Below are positions 56,575 to 64,000 of a stretch of DNA of 64,000 bases, piece by piece. Numbering within the stretch: the stretch's first letter is position 1; every line of letters starts with the position of its first letter. The stretch is from Periplaneta americana. Taxonomy: Eukaryota; Arthropoda; Insecta; Blattodea; Blattidae. The stretch is from assembly GCF_040183065.1 (NCBI RefSeq), contig NW_027185566.1, forward strand, positions 310,001-374,000, in the 5' to 3' direction. Made by a program: the position numbers and the translations under genes. Below the pieces are notes generated by a model, which saw nothing but the letters and a program-made list of their open reading frames with translations, was not told where the DNA came from and ran no database searches.

Positions 56575-57696
56575 TTAATTTTTATGCTTTTGAGAAGACA
56601 ATTGTAAAAGTATTCCAACGGCAAATGAAGTCATAATGAACGATGTTCGTCCATAACTGACCAGTGGCAGAGTAATTCCAGTTGGAAAAAGTAATGCCAT
56701 ATTAACAGCAATATTGACGACAGCTTGAAAAACAATAGAAAAAGTCAATCCAAATGCAAGTAAGGAAGAATAAAGATCTTGATGGTAAAGTTGGCTGGCA
56801 ATTTTAAATCCTCTTTGAAGAAAAATCAAAAATAAGATAAGAATAAAAAAAGTTCCTAAAAAACCAAATTCTTCAGCTGATGCAGCAAAAATAAAATCAT
56901 TAAAGATGTATGGAATATTATGTTTTCCATCGCCTGGTCCAACACCTATAAATCCCCCTCGCACAAAAGCATTAAGGGATTGATATACTTGATAAGCACT
57001 TTCTGGATTTTCTTTTAGATTTAAAAGCATATCAATTCGTTCTAAACGATAAGGAGTGAGGAGTAAAAATGGGAGCAAAGCTAAAGTTCCTAAAATACCC
57101 AAACTCAGGAGAGTTTTCAAAGGCATTTTAGCTACAAAAAATAAACTTAAAATAGTTGTAAAACAGAGGATAGTCGTCGAAAAATCTTTTTGTAGTAGAA
57201 TAAATAGGCAGGTTAAGGTGGAAAAACCAATTACAATACTCTTTTCCCTGTTAAACTCAGTACTAACCATAGAAGTTTTCCAACGACTGAGCTGGTAGGC
57301 AAGGTAAAAAATAATAAGGATTCTAATGATTTCGGAGGCTTGAAAGCGTATTCCAAAAATGGACAACCAGCGTTTCGCTCCTCCAATTTCAATTCCAATT
57401 CCTGGTAAAAGAGGAGCAATCAGCAGAATAATAATAAAAAAAGACAACATAGGATTGAGTTTTTTAATCAGGTGGATAGGGATAAAAAAACCAACAGCCC
57501 CTGACACAGCAGAAATAAAAATTCCTACTAAATGTCTATGAAAGAGGTAGTAAGGATCTCCCGTTTCTTTGAGAGAAAAAACGGTGGCAGTACTATAAAC
57601 TAGTATTGTGCTAAAACAAATTAATGCAATATAAATAGTGAGCATGATATAATCTGGACTGGATGATAAAGCTGTTTTTTGTTTCATTTTTTCCAT
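56575..57696 (-). CDS. ftsW: Division-associated lipid II polymerase FtsW (SEDS family)
   Basis: SEDS proteins polymerise peptidoglycan glycan strands in the membrane. The 373-residue protein has about ten membrane helices, the GGAKRWL motif in the long loop, and the signature NIAVNMALLFPTGITLPLVS. RodA belongs to the same family; I prefer FtsW because murD is four bases upstream, as in dcw clusters. Two close ATGs (57696 and 57687) are possible. gmk follows. Confidence 0.85.
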   Translation of the reverse strand: MEKMKQKTALSSSPDYIMLTIYIALICFSTILVYSTATVFSLKETGDPYYLFHRHLVGIFISAVSGAVGFFIPIHLIKKLNPMLSFFIIILLIAPLLPGIGIEIGGAKRWLSIFGIRFQASEIIRILIIFYLAYQLSRWKTSMVSTEFNREKSIVIGFSTLTCLFILLQKDFSTTILCFTTILSLFFVAKMPLKTLLSLGILGTLALLPFLLLTPYRLERIDMLLNLKENPESAYQVYQSLNAFVRGGFIGVGPGDGKHNIPYIFNDFIFAASAEEFGFLGTFFILILFLIFLQRGFKIASQLYHQDLYSSLLAFGLTFSIVFQAVVNIAVNMALLFPTGITLPLVSYGRTSFIMTSFAVGILLQLSSQKHKN

Positions 57697-57699
57697 ATT

Positions 57700-59073
57700 T
57701 TAGGTTAACTCATTGACTATTTTTTTAAATTCTGTTCCTCTATGCTGATAAGATACAAATTGATCAAAACTGGTACAGCCTGGAGAAAGTAGAACTGTTT
57801 GAGCCTGATTTTCTTGAGCTTTACGGTAAGCTAATAATACAGCTTCTTTAAAATTGTAAACATAATCAGAATCCGCAAATTTTACCATATTTTGTAGTTC
57901 TACACCTGAAAAACCATAAAAAACGATATACTTTACGTACTGTAAATGTTCGTTCAATAATAAAAAATCTAAATTTTTATTTTTTCCACCCAGAATTAAT
58001 ACAATTTTTCCATATTCAGGATTATCCAAATTGGGGATAATGGCAAAAGGAGTTGTGGCCTTGCTGTCATTAATAAATTGGATATTGTGTATTTCTCCAA
58101 CCCATTCAGATCTATGTTCTAAACCTTTGAATTCTTTTAGCACTTGTAGTTGTATTTTCTTTGGTATAGCTAGTTCCGTTGTAAATGCTAGAGCTACACA
58201 CATATTTTCTACAATATGAGAGCTTTTTAATTTTAAATTTTTTTGCTCCAAAAAGACATCTTGGTAATGATAGATATTATGACTGTCCATAGAAAAAATA
58301 TAATTTTTTTGAAATATTGTGCTAATTCTAATAATCTTGGATGAAATTATGTTTTGGAAGTGCTGTGCTTGAGGTAAGTTCATATTTAAGATAGAAAAAT
58401 CATTTTGAGTCTGGTTGAGAAAAATTTTTTCTTTGGTTTTCTGGTAATCCAAAAAGGACTCATAACGATCCAAATGATTAGGAGTAACATTAAGTATGGT
58501 TGCTCCATGTACACTATATTTTTCGGCATCTTCTAGTTGGTAGCTAGAAAGTTCTAGAACAACTATGTCTTTTGGGCTAAGTTCTTTTATCTTGGAAATC
58601 AGTGGAGTGCCAAAATTTCCTAAAAGATAGGAATTTCCTTTTTGATAGCCCTTTTGGAGTATTTGAAAAATCAAAAAAGAAGTTGTGGATTTACCTAAAC
58701 TTCCTGTAATGCCCAAAATTATGGGAGTACGATTTTCTTGTTTAAGTATGTTGAGCGTAAAGGCGATTTCCGAGTCTATAGGAATTCTTCTTTTTTGGGC
58801 TTCTTGTAGCAGAGGTATTGCTCGAGGAACGCCAGGTGCGATAAGAATATGACCAATATCTTCTAGTTGATTATTGGATTGTATTGGCTCATCGTAAACA
58901 TCTATGGGTTGAGTTTTTAACTTTTCAAAAAAAAGTTCTTGGAAAAAATTTGTTTTTGTATCCGATATAGAATATATTTTCCCAGTATCAGATAGGTACT
59001 GAACGAGTGCTTTTCCTGTTTCAGAACTGGCACCAACAACGAGATAACGGGGATTATGTGTTAACATATTCAT
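57700..59073 (-). CDS. murD: UDP-N-acetylmuramoylalanine-D-glutamate ligase
   Basis: MurD adds D-glutamate to UDP-MurNAc-L-Ala. The 457-residue protein has the ATP loop GITGSLGKSTTSFL, NVTPNHLDRY, HRSEWVG, NDSKATTPF and LSPGCTSFDQF. It heads the murD-ftsW-gmk-miaA series. The remaining dcw genes are in other loci: murG-ddl-ftsQ 2.6 kb downstream on the other strand, murC and murB further away. Confidence 0.96.
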   Translation of the reverse strand: MNMLTHNPRYLVVGASSETGKALVQYLSDTGKIYSISDTKTNFFQELFFEKLKTQPIDVYDEPIQSNNQLEDIGHILIAPGVPRAIPLLQEAQKRRIPIDSEIAFTLNILKQENRTPIILGITGSLGKSTTSFLIFQILQKGYQKGNSYLLGNFGTPLISKIKELSPKDIVVLELSSYQLEDAEKYSVHGATILNVTPNHLDRYESFLDYQKTKEKIFLNQTQNDFSILNMNLPQAQHFQNIISSKIIRISTIFQKNYIFSMDSHNIYHYQDVFLEQKNLKLKSSHIVENMCVALAFTTELAIPKKIQLQVLKEFKGLEHRSEWVGEIHNIQFINDSKATTPFAIIPNLDNPEYGKIVLILGGKNKNLDFLLLNEHLQYVKYIVFYGFSGVELQNMVKFADSDYVYNFKEAVLLAYRKAQENQAQTVLLSPGCTSFDQFVSYQHRGTEFKKIVNELT

Positions 59074-59162
59074 TTCCTTGCCGATTTTTTAATAGGTATA
59101 TTTATTATATAAAGCTAATGGTTTTATGTGGTAAAATGAAAATAAAAATAATTAAGAAATAG

Positions 59163-60881
59163 TTGGAGGCTCGTATTTCCAGTAACGAGAATAATTCTAA
59201 ATTGAAAACTTCAATATCTCAGATAGGTAAAGACGAGAGACAGGAGCTCTTTGATACATTTGTTGCTCATGGCGGTAAAGTTGTAGATAAAGAAAAAGAG
59301 ACTGTGATTGACAGAAGAACTCAGTCTCGTGAAAAACCTAAAGGAACTTCTACTAATATGTCCCTGTTTAAGGATGAGTTGGACAAAACAAGAAGTGTTA
59401 AAGATGCTATTGCGGATTTTCAATCCAAAGATGTTTCTAGAAAGGTGGTCTTAGTTCCAGATGAGTATGTGGAAAGAGTTAAAAGGAAAGAACAACTTAA
59501 GGGGGCGAGTGCTTTTTTTAGAAAATTTTCCGCATTTATTTCTGGTATTACCGATTTTTCTGGAAAAAGTATACAGTCTAGGTTTAGTAGGGAAACTTAT
59601 ATTATTCTAGCTGAGGATATTGCCAATCTCAAGGCTATTACGGGTTTTATTGTTGGTTCCTCGTTATTTAGACGGCTGGATATAGTGCGATCTTTTGCTG
59701 GTACGTATCCTATTTTTACCGAGATTATTTTGAGGATTAATGCACTAAAGCTAGATCAAGTGACTCCTAGGTTTAAATCTCAGGCCCCGTTTTCTTTAGA
59801 GAGCTGTAAGATATATTATTTTATGATTATCAAGTCTTTTTTTCCATTTTTTGGTAGAAAAGAAATGGTACTGTCGGCGTTTTCCCAATGTTTTAGAGTT
59901 TTAAAACAGCTTCAGCTCTACAATAAACAATTTCTTGCTACAGAAGAGGAAAGACTTCATAAAGCTATAAAAAATATTTTTGATTCTTACCTACCCAAAC
60001 TCAATAAATTGTATCCTTTGCTGATACAAAAAGATGTGGAGATTATTTCTCCGATTTCTAAACACGTCCTAGAACTTACAGAAGTAGATTTCTTGGGTTC
60101 TTGGGGTGCTAAAATTCAAGAAGTGATTTCTCACGCAGATGCAAAATTAGATGAGTCTGAAGAGTCTGATGATTCTGTGAGTTCTTCCGAAGAATCTGAA
60201 GGACAGGAATCCTTGGAACAAGGGATGAAAATGATTAACACGATTGTCCTAGATGAGAGCAATATTTACCAAGAAATTATTTCTTACCCTAGACGGGATA
60301 AGATTTTTATTACGGCTTACCTCTTAGATTTTTGTGCTAAGCGTTATTGGATACTAAATAATAGAAAATATATAGAGTACAAACCAGCTCAAGAAAATGG
60401 AGAAAGATTTTCGTTAGAGATTCTGATTAATGAGTTTTTTATTAATATTGAAAAATTCCATGTCACTTTAAAAAATTACTCGCAAATTTTGACCAGTTTA
60501 TTGGGTTTTAATCCAGATATTGATGCTCCTAAAGACGGACTTATGGTAATTTCTCGTGAAGAAGAAAATTTACAAGAAATAAGAGCAAAACTTAACAAAC
60601 AACTTCGGGAACAAGTGGTTTCTTTTATTGGTGCTATTGTGTTACCATTAGGACAAAGAAGGGAGTATCTATCTCGGTATATTCAGAACCCCGACATGGA
60701 TTTTGATAGCTCTTTATTTAAAGATAACCCTTTTACTGTCTATACCCCATTAGGGATTATTCAGGATTTTTACCAATTTATCAAGGCGTTTCATTACTTG
60801 ATCACCCGTGGGGAGCTTTCTGGAAATAGTAATATTGTTCCGCTGTCTTCTAAACTTCTCCATCTTAATGAAGAAGTATAA
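59163..60881 (+). CDS. Conserved-looking protein of unknown function (572 residues)
   Basis: The protein has no signal peptide. A charged N-terminus (about 1-120, with LFDTFVAHGGKVVD) is followed by largely helical segments (about 120-330), an acidic insertion (about 330-365, DESEESDDSVSSSEESEG) and a helical C-terminal part. I do not recognise a family. The start is uncertain: TTG 59163 has no upstream site, whereas GGAGG lies five bases before an in-frame ATT at 59175 (see findings). It precedes the UDG gene by 17 bases and begins the series ending in ftsQ. Confidence 0.7.
   Translation: MEARISSNENNSKLKTSISQIGKDERQELFDTFVAHGGKVVDKEKETVIDRRTQSREKPKGTSTNMSLFKDELDKTRSVKDAIADFQSKDVSRKVVLVPDEYVERVKRKEQLKGASAFFRKFSAFISGITDFSGKSIQSRFSRETYIILAEDIANLKAITGFIVGSSLFRRLDIVRSFAGTYPIFTEIILRINALKLDQVTPRFKSQAPFSLESCKIYYFMIIKSFFPFFGRKEMVLSAFSQCFRVLKQLQLYNKQFLATEEERLHKAIKNIFDSYLPKLNKLYPLLIQKDVEIISPISKHVLELTEVDFLGSWGAKIQEVISHADAKLDESEESDDSVSSSEESEGQESLEQGMKMINTIVLDESNIYQEIISYPRRDKIFITAYLLDFCAKRYWILNNRKYIEYKPAQENGERFSLEILINEFFINIEKFHVTLKNYSQILTSLLGFNPDIDAPKDGLMVISREEENLQEIRAKLNKQLREQVVSFIGAIVLPLGQRREYLSRYIQNPDMDFDSSLFKDNPFTVYTPLGIIQDFYQFIKAFHYLITRGELSGNSNIVPLSSKLLHLNEEV
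59165..59169 (+). promoter_or_regulatory. Shine-Dalgarno site pointing to an AUU start codon
   Basis: GGAGG lies within the first codons of the TTG-started frame and five bases before an in-frame ATT (59175). No ATG, GTG or TTG lies at a usable distance downstream of it. An AUU start is rare (known for infC), so this is a suggestion. Confidence 0.4.
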
Positions 60882-60898
60882 TTTTTAGGTAGTTTTTT

Positions 60899-61714
60899 AT
60901 GGGAAAGGAGTGGAGCGATTTGTTACAAGATGTTAAAACATATCTTTATGAGGACGAAAGTCTAATCAAACTCCCAAAAATCAAAAGCTCTCCAAAAAGG
61001 CTTTCTACTTTTCCAGAGAAAACGGAGGGGCAAGATCTGTTAAAAAAGAAGGAATCTGTTGTGGAGCCTACCCAAAACCCAAAAGAAATAGAACAAGAAG
61101 TGTCATCTATTCATTCATTGACATCTCGACTTCAATCCTGTCATGCTTGTGTACTGGCACGTACTCGATGTCATGTTGTAGTTGGGAGTGGTAACCCCGA
61201 AAGTATGCTATATATTATTGGTGAAGGTCCAGGACAAGAAGAAGATTTACAAGGTAAGCCCTTTGTTGGTCGTTCTGGGCAGCTTCTTACTAGAATGTTA
61301 GAGGCAATAGCCGTGAGTAGAGAGGATATTTTTATTACTAATATTGTCAAATGTCGACCACCTGGTAATAGAAATCCACTCCCAGAAGAAATAGAAGCCT
61401 GTACACCTCACTTAAAAGCTCAGTTAGAGTACGGAAAACCCAAAGTTTTATTGGCTTTAGGAAGATATTCAGCTGGATTTTTACTCAATGATTATAAGTC
61501 TAGTTTAGGTTCTTTTCGTGGTTTTTTTCATCAGTCGGAATATGGTAATGTTGTTGTTACTTACCATCCAGCTGCTGTGTTACGCTCTCCTAATCAAAGA
61601 AAACCGATGGTTTGGGAAGATCTTAAATTTTTAGCCCAATATTTATACCAGCAAGGGTTTTATAACTCCGAACAGATAGAGATTCTTAAAACAAATAAAG
61701 CTTTGGAGAATTGA
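60899..61714 (+). CDS. Uracil-DNA glycosylase, family 4
   Basis: Family 4 UDGs remove uracil from DNA and carry a 4Fe-4S cluster. The 271-residue protein has a 75-residue basic/disordered N-terminus, then the core: cysteines in CHAC, GEGPGQEEDLQG, GKPFVGRSGQLL, NIVKCRPPGNRNP with the next Cys in EEIEACTP, and TYHPAAVLRS. All four expected cysteines are present. It precedes murG, with which it overlaps or abuts. Confidence 0.9.
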   Translation: MGKEWSDLLQDVKTYLYEDESLIKLPKIKSSPKRLSTFPEKTEGQDLLKKKESVVEPTQNPKEIEQEVSSIHSLTSRLQSCHACVLARTRCHVVVGSGNPESMLYIIGEGPGQEEDLQGKPFVGRSGQLLTRMLEAIAVSREDIFITNIVKCRPPGNRNPLPEEIEACTPHLKAQLEYGKPKVLLALGRYSAGFLLNDYKSSLGSFRGFFHQSEYGNVVVTYHPAAVLRSPNQRKPMVWEDLKFLAQYLYQQGFYNSEQIEILKTNKALEN

Positions 61715-61719
61715 TAGAG

Positions 61720-62799
61720 ATGAAGAGGGGGCGGTATTCAATTTTTATAGTTGCTGGTGGAACTTTTGGTCATATTAGACCGGCTATTTCAGTAAGCAAT
61801 GAACTAGAAAAATCTCATTACTTTTCTCTTTTTTTTTGTGTCAAAAAAGATCGTCGCTTTCCCCTTATTCAGGAGAGAGCCAAAAAACAAACAGTCTTTT
61901 TAAATATGCAAGGTTTACCAACGTACAGGACAAAAATTTTTCAATGGTTAAGATTTGCTTTGTTACTATTTTTTTCTTTAATTAGAACCAGTTATTACTT
62001 TATTTTCTGTAGACCCAAGGTGGTTGTGGCTTCTGGTGGATTTGTTTCTTTTCCTATTTTATTTTGGGCGAGACTACTTAGAATCCCTTATTTTGTCTTA
62101 GAACAAAATTCTTTGCCCGGTCTAGTTTCTAGAATTTTTTTTAAAAAAGCCAAAAAAATCTTTTTTGCTATGGAACCTATAAATCCTGTATATAAAAATG
62201 ATCCTCATTCTATGATAGTAGGTAATCCTATACAAATGGAAAAATTTTCAAAAAAAGATGCTCTAGATTATTTTCAGTTACCTGATATTATGGCTTCCAA
62301 GAATATTGTAGGAGTTATTGGTGGATCTTTAGGAGCTCAGGCTCTAATAGATTGGTCTTTAAGTCAGGAAAAATTGCTGGAAAAGATAGATGTAATTATT
62401 TTTTGCATTACAGGATATTCTCTGTATCCTTCTTTAAAAAATTACTCTTCTGAAAGATTGATTTTTATTCCTTTTGTTAAAGATATTTCTTTTTTTTATG
62501 CTCTTTCCGATATTGTATTAGCAAGATCAGGAGCTTCTACCATTTCGGAATTGTTTATTTACAATAAACCTAGTATTTTTGTACCATATCCATTTGCTAC
62601 AGAAAACCATCAGTTTTTTAATGCTCAATTTGCTTTGAAATATCTTAAAGGTTGTATTATAAAACAAGATGACTTACATCGTTATACGGTTATGGATTTA
62701 TACGAAACTATTGAGAAAGACAAAGAGCCAAAAATAAACTCTCAACATTTATTGGAAGCATTGTCTATAATTACCCAAAACATTAAGGAGAGTTTATGA
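61720..62799 (+). CDS. murG: Lipid II synthase glycosyltransferase MurG, divergent
   Basis: MurG adds GlcNAc to lipid I on the inner membrane. The 359-residue protein has the GGTxGH glycine loop as AGGTFGHIRP, VASGGFVSFPI, EQNSLPGLVSR, GGSLGAQAL, RSGASTISEL and PYPFATENHQFFNA, in the correct order. Two glycine-loop positions differ from the usual GGTGGH and GGSQGA motifs, so this is a divergent MurG. Start choice between TTG 61711 and ATG 61720 is uncertain; I use the ATG. It overlaps ddl by four bases (ATGA), which supports the murG identity. Confidence 0.88.
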   Translation: MKRGRYSIFIVAGGTFGHIRPAISVSNELEKSHYFSLFFCVKKDRRFPLIQERAKKQTVFLNMQGLPTYRTKIFQWLRFALLLFFSLIRTSYYFIFCRPKVVVASGGFVSFPILFWARLLRIPYFVLEQNSLPGLVSRIFFKKAKKIFFAMEPINPVYKNDPHSMIVGNPIQMEKFSKKDALDYFQLPDIMASKNIVGVIGGSLGAQALIDWSLSQEKLLEKIDVIIFCITGYSLYPSLKNYSSERLIFIPFVKDISFFYALSDIVLARSGASTISELFIYNKPSIFVPYPFATENHQFFNAQFALKYLKGCIIKQDDLHRYTVMDLYETIEKDKEPKINSQHLLEALSIITQNIKESL

Positions 62800-63728
62800 A
62801 CAAAAAGTTTAACTTTAAGGAAAAAACTATTGGCATACTTGCAGGAGGATTTTCTAATGAAAGAGAGGTTTCTTTACGTTCTGGCAATAATGTCCATCGT
62901 ATTTTAAGTGAACATGGTTATCGTGCAATATTTATTGATTTACTCAGTAGAGATCGTTTGGCTTTGGAGCTGGCTAACCATAAAATAGATATTGTTTTTA
63001 ATACCTTACATGGATTTTATGGAGAAGACGGTCAACTTCAAGGAGATCTTAATTTTTTGGGAGTACCCTATACTGGGTCTGGGGTAGGAGCCAGTACTGT
63101 GGGTATGAATAAATATTGGACAAAGATGATTGCACAGAGTTTAGGATTCCATACAGCTCAATATATAGCTCTGCAGAGAGGAGATTTATTGGCTGATACA
63201 GTTATTTCTTTTCCTTTTCCATGGTTTATTAAACCTATGTACGAGGGGTCTAGTAGAGATACTCACATTGTGAAATCCCAAAAAGACAAAGAGGAATTAA
63301 CTCTTATTACGGATAAAGCATACCTCATAGAGGAAATGATATTAGGAGATGAGGTGACTTCAGGGATATTAACGGCAACAGAACAAGAAGTAGTATTGCC
63401 TATTTTAAAATTAGTAGCACACAATGAATTTTATGATTACGAAGCTAAATATACTGCAGGTAAAACGGAGTTTTTTTGCCCAGCTCCTTTAAATCTAGAA
63501 TTAACAGAAAAAATTCAAAAATCTAGTTTAAAGATGCATCAAGTATTAGGATGTTGTGGAGCGAGCCGTTGTGACTATATTATTCAAAACGGCTCTCAGA
63601 AGCCCTATTTTTTGGAAATTAATACTAGTCCAGGTATGACAGAGCTCAGTGATATCCCCATTGAAGCTCGATCTTTTGGATGGAGTGAAATAGAGCTTTG
63701 TGAGTTTATTTTACAATCATCTCTTTAG
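62796..63728 (+). CDS. ddl: D-alanine-D-alanine ligase
   Basis: Ddl joins two D-alanines for the peptidoglycan stem. The 310-residue ATP-grasp protein has GGFSNEREVSLRSG, HGFYGEDGQLQGDL, the GSGVGASTVGMNKYWTK region, KPMYEGSSRDTH and EINTSPGMTE with the metal-binding Glu and Asn. Size is normal. It overlaps murG by four bases and precedes ftsQ by seven. Confidence 0.97.
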   Translation: MNKKFNFKEKTIGILAGGFSNEREVSLRSGNNVHRILSEHGYRAIFIDLLSRDRLALELANHKIDIVFNTLHGFYGEDGQLQGDLNFLGVPYTGSGVGASTVGMNKYWTKMIAQSLGFHTAQYIALQRGDLLADTVISFPFPWFIKPMYEGSSRDTHIVKSQKDKEELTLITDKAYLIEEMILGDEVTSGILTATEQEVVLPILKLVAHNEFYDYEAKYTAGKTEFFCPAPLNLELTEKIQKSSLKMHQVLGCCGASRCDYIIQNGSQKPYFLEINTSPGMTELSDIPIEARSFGWSEIELCEFILQSSL

Positions 63729-63735
63729 GTTGAAT

Positions 63736-64000
63736 ATGCAAAGACACAAGTGGTTAGTTAATAAAAAAATTCTTACTATTAGTATCGGCATTATTGTTGG
63801 GCTGGTACTTATTGTTCATATCTCCAATTTGTTAATAGTAAGAAATATAGAGATTAAAGGTAATGATTATCTTAAAGAAGAAGTGATATTAAACGTTTTA
63901 CCTAAAGGGAATATTACTTTGTGGAGTTTGGATAAAAAAAAAGTTTTACAAAATTTGAGTCAGAATATTTTTATAGAGAATATAGCTTTAAAAACCAAAT
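63736..64000 (+). CDS. ftsQ: Cell division protein FtsQ (DivIB), N-terminal part, cut by window end
   Basis: An ATG at 63736 opens a frame that runs to the window end, 88 codons. It has a short basic cytoplasmic start (MQRHKWLVNKK), one membrane helix (about 13-34) and the beginning of a POTRA domain (LLIVRNIEIKGNDYL, then LWSLDKKKVLQNLSQ). The order murG-ddl-ftsQ matches dcw clusters. FtsQ recruits FtsB and FtsL at the septum. The rest lies outside the window. Confidence 0.85.
   Translation, partial: MQRHKWLVNKKILTISIGIIVGLVLIVHISNLLIVRNIEIKGNDYLKEEVILNVLPKGNITLWSLDKKKVLQNLSQNIFIENIALKTK

Overview
The window is a gene-dense, AT-rich bacterial chromosome segment on the standard genetic code, with no mobile element, CRISPR array or rRNA. 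It most likely comes from a spirochaete. The evidence is a set of export and rod genes for flagella (fliH, fliI, fliJ, flhB, and a flgJ reduced to its rod-binding domain), a spirochaete-like FlhB N-terminus, a dephospho-CoA kinase with a GKN rather than GKS/T P-loop, and outer-membrane genes (a phospholipase A-like barrel, an OmpA-like protein, a LolA-like protein) beside a Gram-negative set of mur genes. The low GC and gene content would suit a Brevinema-like or other low-GC spirochaete; that placement is inference from remembered family features, not a search.

Layout. 1-3046 (+): the C-terminal part of an S55 (SpoIVB-type) peptidase-domain protein and a secreted beta-propeller/Fn3 protein. 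3068-6173 (-): slipin, Nif3-like, fliH, beta-carbonic anhydrase. 6240-9048 (+): thrS, murB. 9029-16117 (-): uvrB, then psd, pssA, lnt, tgt and a shrunken aminotransferase-like gene, coupled by overlapping or nearly touching stops and starts. 16221-18879 (+): a small unknown gene, fliI, fliJ and a four-helix membrane protein with a di-haem-like histidine pattern. 18888-20333 (-): LamG/Fn3 surface protein. 20444-24643 (+): LolA-like, RodZ-like, pgsA and a large acidic protein. 24646-28550 (-): lipoprotein, ychF, rdgB, rnhB and an OMPLA-like phospholipase. 28665-38055 (+): a nuclease-domain/UVR protein, ruvA, nfeD-like, smc, an anchored disordered protein, flhB and ftsK. 38059-44282 (-): gltX, coaE, a SPOR protein, the flgJ rod-binding domain, an OmpA-like protein, murC and nth. 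44516-47497 (-): five tRNA genes (Leu, Arg, His, Arg, Pro) around an ABC-F ATPase. 47575-50389 (-): ruvB and trkH. 50484-55064 (+): glyS, an MBL hydrolase, a hyper-acidic protein, miaB and a Nudix hydrolase. 55025-59073 (-): murD, ftsW, gmk, miaA. 59163-64000 (+): an unknown 572-residue protein, a family 4 uracil-DNA glycosylase, murG, ddl and the start of ftsQ.

How they fit together. Five mur/ddl genes plus ftsW, ftsQ and ftsK make and divide the wall, but the usual dcw cluster is scattered over four loci. PssA, Psd and PgsA build phosphatidylethanolamine and phosphatidylglycerol, Lnt acylates lipoproteins, and the OMPLA-like barrel may hydrolyse outer-leaflet phospholipid. UvrB, RuvA, RuvB, Nth, the UDG and RNase HII maintain DNA. 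MiaA, MiaB and Tgt modify tRNA. The flagellar export genes sit in several operons mixed with housekeeping genes.

The points most worth a second look are the HX13H/HX13H four-helix protein behind fliJ, an SMC with no visible hinge, the truncated glutamate-1-semialdehyde-aminotransferase-like gene coupled to tgt, the roughly 60% Asp/Glu protein before miaB, and a possible AUU start at 59175. No clearly new multi-gene system was found.
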